NCBI GenBank assembly: GCA_026999335.1
Contig: JALTPW010000200.1
Span: forward strand, 1-33,984
Length of the DNA stretch: 33,984 nucleotides
Reading direction: 5' to 3'
From: Chromatiales bacterium
GTDB lineage: Bacteria; Pseudomonadota; Gammaproteobacteria; SZUA-152
The translations under genes and the position numbers were made by a program. Positions 16,518 through 23,513 of this stretch are shown here, piece by piece. Each line of letters opens with the position of its first letter. The first letter of the stretch is position 1. Under the pieces are notes generated by a model. The model saw nothing but the letters and a program-made list of their open reading frames with translations, was not told the DNA's origin and did not search any database.

Positions 16518-16964
16518 CTAACTCAGGTTTGACCGAGGTGGGCCTGCGTCCAGGTAGACCACCACCCACCCATAGGGATGCTCCAGTTGCCGGGAATGCT
16601 CGACGCGCACGACGGACAGTCCCACACCCGGGATGGCACCGCGAGCCCATCCTTTGATGTCTTCGATGAGATCCAGCTCCGCGTCCTCGACGGCTTGAGG
16701 TTGGCTGTCGTCCGGTACCTTCAGATGGCCAATGAGAATCATCCTATGGGCCCCTTCCAGTGCCGTCATGCCGGGCCCATCCCTATACTGGCTCTCACCT
16801 GCAGAAATCAGCATGACCACGCCATCTGCCAGCTCCTGCGGCGTATGATCGTCGTAGTGCTTGAGCCAGCTGCGCTTGACGTGCCGTGTGCCCAAGGCGC
16901 TCTTCAGACTGGCTGCCACAGCATCCATACGGTCGTCCATGCGGCGGATCGGTGCGGCGATCAT
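16518..16964 (-). CDS. Tail completion/terminator-like protein
   Basis: 148 aa between gp10-like protein and tail tube; MIAAPIRRMDDRMDAVAASLKSALG. Confidence 0.6.
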   Translation of the reverse strand: MIAAPIRRMDDRMDAVAASLKSALGTRHVKRSWLKHYDDHTPQELADGVVMLISAGESQYRDGPGMTALEGAHRMILIGHLKVPDDSQPQAVEDAELDLIEDIKGWARGAIPGVGLSVVRVEHSRQLEHPYGWVVVYLDAGPPRSNLS

Positions 16965-17461
16965 TGCAACACCCTCTCGACGGCGGCCTCGATGCGGCGC
17001 CGAAAGCGGTCGCGATGCCTCTCGAATGCCGGTTCCATGAAGGGTTGCGCAGGCGTGCCGCTGCGGGCGATGTTGCGCGCGATCACGAAGGCCAGGTCGG
17101 CCTGGTCCATGTCTGGGTCGTCTGGGAGGATTCTGGCGACTCGGATCCAGTCCAGGATGTTGGCTACCGGAGGCATGCGTCCGGAGGGCGTGCCGGTCTC
17201 CCCATAGACACCGGTGCCGTCCTCGACGGCCTGAGCATAGTCCGTGGCGGCCAGTACCAGGCCCTCTAGCGGCGCTGTCTGGATGCCGCCGATGGCGTTG
17301 ACCAGTCGCGAGGTGGCCTTGGGTGCCCGGCGCCGCGCGGTTCGGGCCACTTCCAGCACCGTGCGCCCTACGACATCGTTCAGCGCCACGGCCAGCTGGC
17401 TGGGACGTTTCGCCATGGCCCGTCGCAGTCGGTCGGACTCGACGCGCATTTCCAGGCTCAT
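16961..17461 (-). CDS. HK97 gp10-like head-tail protein
   Basis: MRVESDRLRRAMAKRPSQLAVALNDVV...TARRRAPKATSRLVNAI...DYAQAVEDGTG. Confidence 0.65.
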   Translation of the reverse strand: MSLEMRVESDRLRRAMAKRPSQLAVALNDVVGRTVLEVARTARRRAPKATSRLVNAIGGIQTAPLEGLVLAATDYAQAVEDGTGVYGETGTPSGRMPPVANILDWIRVARILPDDPDMDQADLAFVIARNIARSGTPAQPFMEPAFERHRDRFRRRIEAAVERVLQ

Positions 17462-18102
17462 GCCGCCATCCTCTCGAACAGCATCATCAAGGATTGGCTG
17501 AGCGCCGCGGGCGTGCCGTTTTTCGGCATGCTGCCTACGCCGGCGCTGCCGAGTTGCACGGGCTTGGTGACGTTGTTGTGGGCCAGCTCCTGCAGTGCCT
17601 GCGCAGCGGCGCGAATCAGCAGCAGGGGCCGGTCTGAGGACTGTACAGTGGTTTGCGATGGGTCCTCGTCAATACGGTGGGTGGCGAAGTAATAGAACTT
17701 GTACACTGCACCCAGATCTGCGATCTGTGCCGCTGTGGGTGCAGGATCCAGCCAGATCTCCTGGGTACCGGCACTCTCCACCAAACGCAGTACCGGTAGC
17801 CTCCCAACCCAGTTGGGATCCCAGGGCTTGCGGCTACTCCGCTCGTGCATGCCCCATAGTGCCACCTTCGGAGCCAGGATGTCTGGTGGCGCTGGATAGT
17901 TGGGCTGATCGGCGACCAGGTTCAGCGTGCCCAATAGTGTCCGGCGCCTGACTCTGGAGAGATCCCGGGCGGCGATATCCAGGTGGCGCCAGAAGTCGGA
18001 CCCATCCTCTGCCTGGAACTTGAGTGCGGCATCCATGAGGATGGCCTTCAGGTCCTCGACTAGGTCTGCCCGGCTCATGCTACCGCTCATCTCAGTGCCC
18101 AC
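17458..18102 (-). CDS. Head-tail connector-region protein (214 aa)
   Basis: MSRADLVEDLKAILMDAALKFQAEDGSDFWRHLDIAARDLSRVRRR...; synteny with connector genes. Confidence 0.5.
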   Translation of the reverse strand: MGTEMSGSMSRADLVEDLKAILMDAALKFQAEDGSDFWRHLDIAARDLSRVRRRTLLGTLNLVADQPNYPAPPDILAPKVALWGMHERSSRKPWDPNWVGRLPVLRLVESAGTQEIWLDPAPTAAQIADLGAVYKFYYFATHRIDEDPSQTTVQSSDRPLLLIRAAAQALQELAHNNVTKPVQLGSAGVGSMPKNGTPAALSQSLMMLFERMAA

Positions 18103-18349
18103 TCATTTTCCGCACCAGACCCACGACATATTCGTAGGTCATGTAGCCAATGGCGCCGAGTACGGTGATTACACCCCATCCTGCCACCTGCTGCTTGACC
18201 CGGTCGTAGAAGCGCATGCGGCGCTCCTGCTGTTCGATCAGCCGTTCCAGCAGAGTGTGATGCTTGGCATGGATCCCAGCATCAATGGCCATGTGCTGTT
18301 GCATGGCCTCATTGACGGCATCCCTGATGTCTTCCTTCGTCAGCATCAT
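18092..18349 (-). CDS. Single-TM protein, possible holin/XhlA-like (85 aa)
   Basis: MMLTKEDIRDAVNEAM...VAGWGVITVLGAIGYMTYEYVVGLVRK; start overlaps the endolysin stop. Confidence 0.6.
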   Translation of the reverse strand: MMLTKEDIRDAVNEAMQQHMAIDAGIHAKHHTLLERLIEQQERRMRFYDRVKQQVAGWGVITVLGAIGYMTYEYVVGLVRKMSGH

Positions 18350-18861
18350 GCCTCCGGCTTCATGATCAACTCGCGCCAGTTGACACCAGGCTGCTGAAAG
18401 TGAGGATATTCTCTCTTCTTCGGCGACCAGCGACCTGCCCACTCCAGGCCCACTGACTCACCAATCTCACCCATGCGCTGCCACAGCCGGTGGTCTTCTA
18501 CCAACTCAGTCCCCCACACAGGCTTTCCAGACCGCAGCGGTACGCAATCGAAGGCACGGCGATAGTTGTGGATGGATTGTCCAGGACCTGCCCAGGTCAC
18601 GACACGACTCTCGTATTGAGGCCCAACATCGATGAGCAGGTCACCGAGATCAGGACGGTGCCACTGGCGCCGCAGCTCATCTGCCTTCTCCATGATCTGC
18701 CACAGCGGGCGTCCCTGACGGTACAAGACGGCCTGTTCCCGCTCTGAGCGGTAAGTGCAGTAGATCAGGACCTCGAGGCCAGCATCGTCGCAGGCATCCA
18801 GGAACGCCAGAGCCAGCTCGAATGCAGGCGGTTTGAGGTCATTCAGTAGCTGGCTGGCCAT
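18346..18861 (-). CDS. Endolysin, M15-type peptidase
   Basis: CTYRSEREQAVLYRQGR...PGQSIHNYRRAFDCVP...GESVGLEWAGRW...EYPHFQ, VanY/L-Ala-D-Glu peptidase motifs. Confidence 0.85.
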   Translation of the reverse strand: MASQLLNDLKPPAFELALAFLDACDDAGLEVLIYCTYRSEREQAVLYRQGRPLWQIMEKADELRRQWHRPDLGDLLIDVGPQYESRVVTWAGPGQSIHNYRRAFDCVPLRSGKPVWGTELVEDHRLWQRMGEIGESVGLEWAGRWSPKKREYPHFQQPGVNWRELIMKPEA

Positions 18862-18862
18862 G

Positions 18863-19207
18863 TCAGCCCGAGGTCTCTCCCTGGCCGGCCTGGGCGCGGT
18901 CTGCGCGGGTCAGTTTCTCCTCGGCGATGGCCTGCAGCACACCCTTTCTGGGTTTCTCCGCTGCCCGCTCCATCTCGTCCAGCAAGGACAGCTGTTCGTC
19001 GTCGAGGGTAGGGAGCGCGGCGATCACCTCGGGCGCGTTTCCCTGGATGAGCAGCACAAGCGGGTCAGGCTCCTGTGGCGATTCCTGATGTGCTGTCTGG
19101 CCTGGGATCAATGTCTCCTCGACCTCTCTGGTCTCGCCAGGCCATAGGGTCACGGTGCCGATGTGCTGGATGCTGTCCGTTTCGTTGGTATAGGGTTTCT
19201 TGGCCAT
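18863..19207 (-). CDS. Hypothetical head-region protein (114 aa)
   Basis: ORF between capsid gene and endolysin. Confidence 0.6.
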   Translation of the reverse strand: MAKKPYTNETDSIQHIGTVTLWPGETREVEETLIPGQTAHQESPQEPDPLVLLIQGNAPEVIAALPTLDDEQLSLLDEMERAAEKPRKGVLQAIAEEKLTRADRAQAGQGETSG

Positions 19208-19226
19208 ATTGCATTACCTTTGTTGT

Positions 19227-19250
19227 GCCGGCCGCCTGTAGGCGGCCGGC
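19227..19250. other. Perfect 10-bp hairpin GCCGGCCGCC-TGTA-GGCGGCCGGC without a T-tract
   Basis: Inverted repeat directly downstream of the capsid ORF stop. Confidence 0.8.
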
Positions 19251-19264
19251 AATTACGTCATACC

Positions 19265-21277
19265 TCAGCGGCTGCTGAAGGAGTAGGCCAGCACCGAGGT
19301 CAGCCGGTTGCGGATCGGCGAGGGTACTTTGATCGCGCTATACTCCTCGCCATAGGCCTGCTTCTGCCCTGTCGGCTTGCCTTGGGCATCCACGGCCTCG
19401 AATGGCTGGCCGGTGACGAACGGCTTGGCGATGGTGTAGGTCAACGTGCCGCGCTGCCCGATGATGGCGCGTTCGTCGCCCAGATCGACGCCCGGTGCAT
19501 TCGTTGCGTAGGCGGGGATGCCCTTGATGGCTTCCAAATCCCCCTGGCCGTTGGTGTCCGTGCCATTGCGCTTGCTGTCAGCTTCGAAGTTGTTGGCGTT
19601 GGTGGCCGTGTTGTTGAGGGTGTAACTCATGAGCATGAAATCCGGCACCACGAACCGGTCCTGTGCCATGACGGCCTTGCGGGCGCCGAAAGTGCGCAGC
19701 AGTCCATTGAGGTGCTGTCCGATCTCCGTGGCGCCGTTGTCCAGGTCGAACTTGGCTACGTTTGTGGCGTAGCTGTAGCTGATGTCGTCTGCGCCAGCCG
19801 AATTGGGCGGCGTCACCGGCGAGCCGGTCTCGTCGACGAACTGGACATAGCCCAGGTTGTAGTTGGTGATCCTGTAATAAGTCCCGGCAGGCTGGGTACC
19901 GCTGCCGTCGTACTCCTGGATGGCCGCACCGTTCAGGCGCACCGTGATGGGGTTCTCTACGCTGCCCACATTGTTGCCCTGCAGGTCCTTCTGCTGATGG
20001 GGACGCACGATTGGGAATAGTGCAGTCTTGATGGTGCTGACCGTTGCCCCGTCGAGCTGCGTGTCGAAGGCTTCGTTGCTCACAGCTACGGCCCCGTAGG
20101 CGTCGGCGGCGCGTTGCAGCTCATTGCAGATGCGGCGCACGATCAGCTCGCGCATGATGCGGGCATTGCTCTCCACGTTGCGTGCGTAGGCGTCCCAGTT
20201 GATGGCGCTGGCACGGGAGAAATGCATCACTTCGTTGCTGATCAGGAAGGCCAGCTTCATGGGCAGGATGTAGGCCAGATCCATTTCCTGCCTGATACTG
20301 GCTCGGTGGATGGGCTGCCCCTCGTAGACGATGCCGTCGTTCATGACGGCGCTCATGTCGCGTATCTCGTAGGGGATCTGGGTGGTGGCCGTGGCACCGA
20401 AGTCGGTCAGGGTCTGCACCAAATCCAGCACCCGCAGGTCGGATAGCGCTTCGCGGATCACCGTGCGCTGGAATCCCACCGGCAAGTCGGTGTCGGCAAT
20501 GCCGGTGGTCCCGCCGGCGAGCAGCTTGCGCTCGTGATGGATACGTGCCGCGTTGAGACGGTCGAACTCGCTCAGCACCTGGTCCACGAAGGCGGGCACT
20601 TGCTCCGACAGGCGCAGGCGGCGGTTCGCATACAGGGCGGTTCTGCGCAGGCCTTTCAGGATCTCTTCCTCCAACGCTTTGGCGTCGTTGTTCTCTCCCA
20701 TGGTGATGCGCACGTCGCCCTGGGCGTGCTGGAACCCCATGGCAGCAAGCTGGGCCGAGACGGCCATGTCGTTACCGAGGCTGATCTGGTGTTCTGCCAG
20801 GCGGCGGACTTGGTCCTCTGACATTTCCGGGGTGATGAGCTCGGCGGCCTCACCTAAGCGCTTGCGGGCGTCCTCGGGCAGGTTTTTCAGGCCATCGGCT
20901 TCCTCCAGCAGTTTGTTGAACAGGGTGATATTCCGCTCGCGCTGCTCTTCGAGCTGGCGCCGGGCGGCCTCAGCCTCGCGGGCCTGCTCTTCCATCAGGC
21001 GCTTGACGTCATCCACGGTCAGGCCACCATTGCCGGCGGGCAGGTTCAGGCCGGAGAAGTCCAGCCTGATGACCTGCTCTCCGGCCTGGTTGCCGATGTT
21101 CTCGGCGAGTTGCAGTCCGGCGGCCTCCAGTGCGGTATAGAGCGCCTCGAGGGCCTCCTGGTCGTCGCCGAGCTGCTTGGCGGCTCGCTCGAACTGGCCG
21201 CAGATCTGGTCCACGATGCCGGCGGAGAGCTTCTTTGCCTCCAGCTTGGCGCGCAGTTTCTTGAGGAATTCGTTCAT
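19265..21277 (-). CDS. Predicted internal-start product: scaffold - major capsid (670 aa)
   Basis: In-frame ATG 21277 with AGGAG 9 nt upstream (AGGAGATTGAGACGATG), protein MNEFLKKLRAKLEAKK... Confidence 0.5.
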   Translation of the reverse strand: MNEFLKKLRAKLEAKKLSAGIVDQICGQFERAAKQLGDDQEALEALYTALEAAGLQLAENIGNQAGEQVIRLDFSGLNLPAGNGGLTVDDVKRLMEEQAREAEAARRQLEEQRERNITLFNKLLEEADGLKNLPEDARKRLGEAAELITPEMSEDQVRRLAEHQISLGNDMAVSAQLAAMGFQHAQGDVRITMGENNDAKALEEEILKGLRRTALYANRRLRLSEQVPAFVDQVLSEFDRLNAARIHHERKLLAGGTTGIADTDLPVGFQRTVIREALSDLRVLDLVQTLTDFGATATTQIPYEIRDMSAVMNDGIVYEGQPIHRASIRQEMDLAYILPMKLAFLISNEVMHFSRASAINWDAYARNVESNARIMRELIVRRICNELQRAADAYGAVAVSNEAFDTQLDGATVSTIKTALFPIVRPHQQKDLQGNNVGSVENPITVRLNGAAIQEYDGSGTQPAGTYYRITNYNLGYVQFVDETGSPVTPPNSAGADDISYSYATNVAKFDLDNGATEIGQHLNGLLRTFGARKAVMAQDRFVVPDFMLMSYTLNNTATNANNFEADSKRNGTDTNGQGDLEAIKGIPAYATNAPGVDLGDERAIIGQRGTLTYTIAKPFVTGQPFEAVDAQGKPTGQKQAYGEEYSAIKVPSPIRNRLTSVLAYSFSSR

Positions 21278-21853
21278 CGTCTCAATCTCCTGTTGGAAGA
21301 GGTAGTGAATCCTGGGGCTGATGAGCGGCGGCGTCTCATCGTCGAAGGACAGCGTGATGGGGTCCAGACGCTTGACCCGTGGGCGGGTCGTCAGCGCAGC
21401 CCCATAGAGCAGGGCACCGTGCTTTTTCCCTGTCTCAGGATCCTCGTAGTCCTCCGTGTAGTCCATGGACAGGTACTTCATGCCGCGTCGTTTCACGGCG
21501 TCCAGTCCATAGTCGGTGAACTCGACCTCGGCCCGAAACTTGTTCCGGTCCACGAACAACCGCCGGATTGTCCCTGCTGACCCTTCAGAAGGGCGGTGTC
21601 CGACATCTAGCATGATCTCCTGGCCATAAACATTGGCCTCGAAGTTCCGGATCATCTGGTTGAACTTCTTGCGGGTCAGCTCGACGCGCCCATAGAACGG
21701 GTCGTTGAATGTGACGACACGGGCCAGCGTGACTGTCGTCGTGCGGTTGTCCTCTCCCAGGCGCCGCGTATCCACGCGGTCGCAGAGAATACGGATGGCG
21801 CCGTCCGGCGCCCCGGCCAGGTCAAGCAGTTTGCGTTTGTGCTGTCTCTTCAT
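19265..21853 (-). CDS. Fused prohead protease - scaffold - major capsid protein
   Basis: N-terminal Mu-I-like protease region (MLDVGHRPSEGSAGTIRRLFVDRNKFRAEVEFTDYG), Glu/Arg-rich coiled-coil middle, capsid-like C-terminal half; start 21853 chosen because ATG 21889 lies inside a terminator-like hairpin. Confidence 0.75.
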   Translation of the reverse strand: MKRQHKRKLLDLAGAPDGAIRILCDRVDTRRLGEDNRTTTVTLARVVTFNDPFYGRVELTRKKFNQMIRNFEANVYGQEIMLDVGHRPSEGSAGTIRRLFVDRNKFRAEVEFTDYGLDAVKRRGMKYLSMDYTEDYEDPETGKKHGALLYGAALTTRPRVKRLDPITLSFDDETPPLISPRIHYLFQQEIETMNEFLKKLRAKLEAKKLSAGIVDQICGQFERAAKQLGDDQEALEALYTALEAAGLQLAENIGNQAGEQVIRLDFSGLNLPAGNGGLTVDDVKRLMEEQAREAEAARRQLEEQRERNITLFNKLLEEADGLKNLPEDARKRLGEAAELITPEMSEDQVRRLAEHQISLGNDMAVSAQLAAMGFQHAQGDVRITMGENNDAKALEEEILKGLRRTALYANRRLRLSEQVPAFVDQVLSEFDRLNAARIHHERKLLAGGTTGIADTDLPVGFQRTVIREALSDLRVLDLVQTLTDFGATATTQIPYEIRDMSAVMNDGIVYEGQPIHRASIRQEMDLAYILPMKLAFLISNEVMHFSRASAINWDAYARNVESNARIMRELIVRRICNELQRAADAYGAVAVSNEAFDTQLDGATVSTIKTALFPIVRPHQQKDLQGNNVGSVENPITVRLNGAAIQEYDGSGTQPAGTYYRITNYNLGYVQFVDETGSPVTPPNSAGADDISYSYATNVAKFDLDNGATEIGQHLNGLLRTFGARKAVMAQDRFVVPDFMLMSYTLNNTATNANNFEADSKRNGTDTNGQGDLEAIKGIPAYATNAPGVDLGDERAIIGQRGTLTYTIAKPFVTGQPFEAVDAQGKPTGQKQAYGEEYSAIKVPSPIRNRLTSVLAYSFSSR

Positions 21854-21864
21854 CGCTGTCCCAC

Positions 21865-21901
21865 AAAAAAACCGGGAGACCGCATCCACGGTCGTTCCCG
21901 G
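21865..21901 (-). terminator. Intrinsic-terminator-like hairpin with T7
   Basis: Minus strand CCGGGAACGACCGTGGATGCGGTCTCCCGGTTTTTTT, 12 nt before ATG 21853. Confidence 0.6.
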
Positions 21902-21930
21902 CTTGTGCTTTACAGCTTGTGCCTTTGTGT

Positions 21931-21960
21931 CCTGATGCCACCGTATCCCGTGGCGTCAGG
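21931..21960. other. Inverted repeat CCTGATGCCAC / GTGGCGTCAGG (11 bp, one G.T)
   Basis: Seen directly; 8-nt loop. Confidence 0.75.
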
Positions 21961-21971
21961 ACAGAGTAAGG

Positions 21972-21991
21972 GCGCGGACTGTCAGCCGCGC
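21972..21991. other. Inverted repeat GCGCGG / CCGCGC
   Basis: 6-bp stem, 8-nt loop, overlaps the stop codon of 21982..22323. Confidence 0.6.
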
Positions 21992-22323
21992 ACGTGAATG
22001 ACTTTACTCACCGTAATGAGGCGTTGTGCAGGCCCGAAATCCACTTGGAGTTTGGCCCGATACCTTCCACTGTCCGGAATATCACCATCTTGCAACGTGT
22101 ATTCCACGTATTCTCCCGCAGCGAACGTCTTCTGTACCGTTGACCCATCCGGCTGCTGGACATCTGCCTGGATCGTAGAGTTGCCAATGCTGACATCATT
22201 TTGATCCCTGACGAACGAGCTACCATCAGGCCTCGTCACGGACAGTGAGATCGCAGTGGCACCACTCAGGTCATAGCCTGTGTTGATACGTAGGATCTTT
22301 CCATACTCGCCCGCATTGAGCAC
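21982..22323 (-). CDS. Phage structural protein, BppU-N/Ig-like beta domain (113 aa)
   Basis: GEYGKILRINTGYDLSGATAISLSVTRPDGSS...GRYRAKLQVDFG. Confidence 0.6.
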   Translation of the reverse strand: MLNAGEYGKILRINTGYDLSGATAISLSVTRPDGSSFVRDQNDVSIGNSTIQADVQQPDGSTVQKTFAAGEYVEYTLQDGDIPDSGRYRAKLQVDFGPAQRLITVSKVIHVRG

Positions 22324-22324
22324 C

Positions 22325-22660
22325 TCAGCCTCCGGTCATCTCAGGAGGATATTTCGTCACTCGGCCGACGGTGCCACACTTGGGACATTGTACGAAATGC
22401 TCGTGGCCGTCCGCAGGGACCTCGGCATATAGCGCCGTGAGGTCCTGACCGCAGGGCACGATACGGGTCTCGACCCTGTCAATGACGGGCTCGCCGGCAT
22501 CGCCCATCATAACGGCACCATTCTCGTCCCGGGCATAGATTGTTTCCTCTACCTCGATGCCCCGCTTGGCATGGCCCGCCATGCCGGGCTTGTTGGCCGC
22601 GCGTGCCTCTGCCTCGGTATAGGTGCCAAGTACAGGTCCGACGCATGTGATCGTCGTCAT
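22325..22660 (-). CDS. Small phage protein with Zn-ribbon-like C-terminus (111 aa)
   Basis: HEHFVQCPKCGTVGRVTKYPPE. Confidence 0.55.
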   Translation of the reverse strand: MTTITCVGPVLGTYTEAEARAANKPGMAGHAKRGIEVEETIYARDENGAVMMGDAGEPVIDRVETRIVPCGQDLTALYAEVPADGHEHFVQCPKCGTVGRVTKYPPEMTGG

Positions 22661-23397
22661 ACCGTGTTTCCTGCTAGTTGAGTGGTATAGCTGCTCTTGA
22701 TGGCTGGCGCATCGGCGGCACGACTCATCTCGATCCAGACGCCGATGTTCTCATTAGCTGCCAGACTGCCGCCCGGCACACTCTGCTGTACGGAGTCATC
22801 CACAAACGTGATACCTGCAGGAGCGGTCTTGCGGTTGGTGACACTCACAGTATCTCCCTTTGCCGTGGCCAGGCCGATGCGGATCGAAGCCGAGGGGTCT
22901 GCAGTCAGGGTCACTGTCGCATTAGTGAGGGTCAAGCTGGCATTCTCATTGCGCCAGAACTCTTTTTCATAGCGAGTAGTGGCCGCGGCCTCGCTCGTAG
23001 AATCTATGAACAGGATGGATGCGGCCGTCTTGCCCGCCGGGATGATCACGACGTCATCATTCGGGCTGGTATTGCGTTGGATGGTGACGTTCCCGGCAGG
23101 CGCCGCGGATAGGGTAGCCTTGAGGAACCGCTCGAAGGTGGTGGCAAACGTGACTGGAGTCGTGCCGTTCAACGCTTTGGTTTCGTTGACGATGGCCCCT
23201 GTCGCATCCCGTCCCGTGATGGTCAGGGTCATCGTATCCGCGGCATTGTCGGACACCGCACGCAGTTGATCGTTGGCCGCCAGTTGGGTCACATCGAGAA
23301 CGCACGAGGCATCGATGCCGCCACCACTGGTCGAGACATCGTCCTCTGGTCGACTCAAGGCGCCATATTTCTTGAGTTCGCTGGACAATATGGGCAT
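22657..23397 (-). CDS. Putative structural/decoration protein (246 aa)
   Basis: Beta-rich Thr/Ala/Asn sequence in the head module. Confidence 0.55.
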   Translation of the reverse strand: MPILSSELKKYGALSRPEDDVSTSGGGIDASCVLDVTQLAANDQLRAVSDNAADTMTLTITGRDATGAIVNETKALNGTTPVTFATTFERFLKATLSAAPAGNVTIQRNTSPNDDVVIIPAGKTAASILFIDSTSEAAATTRYEKEFWRNENASLTLTNATVTLTADPSASIRIGLATAKGDTVSVTNRKTAPAGITFVDDSVQQSVPGGSLAANENIGVWIEMSRAADAPAIKSSYTTQLAGNTV

Positions 23398-23485
23398 GTC
23401 ATGTCCCTCAAAAAGATCAGGGCGCCTGCATTATGACAACGACGGTCCGCCACAGATCAGGTTGTTCGCCATCCTATGGCCACAG

Positions 23486-23513
23486 TCAAGACATGACAAG
23501 GGCGCGGTTTGTC
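23486..23513. repeat. 28-bp dispersed motif, copy A TCAAGACATGACAAGGGCGCGGTTTGTC
   Basis: 24/28 identical to 31847-31874. Confidence 0.7.

Noticed and set aside
19163-21580. Plus-strand ORFs opposite the capsid fusion (19163..20020, 21110..21580, etc.)
   Set aside because: Antisense shadow ORFs of a clearly coding minus gene
21854-21889. N-terminal MDAVSRFFCGTA extension of the capsid fusion
   Set aside because: This stretch forms the terminator-like hairpin and T-tract; ATG 21853 is a more plausible start
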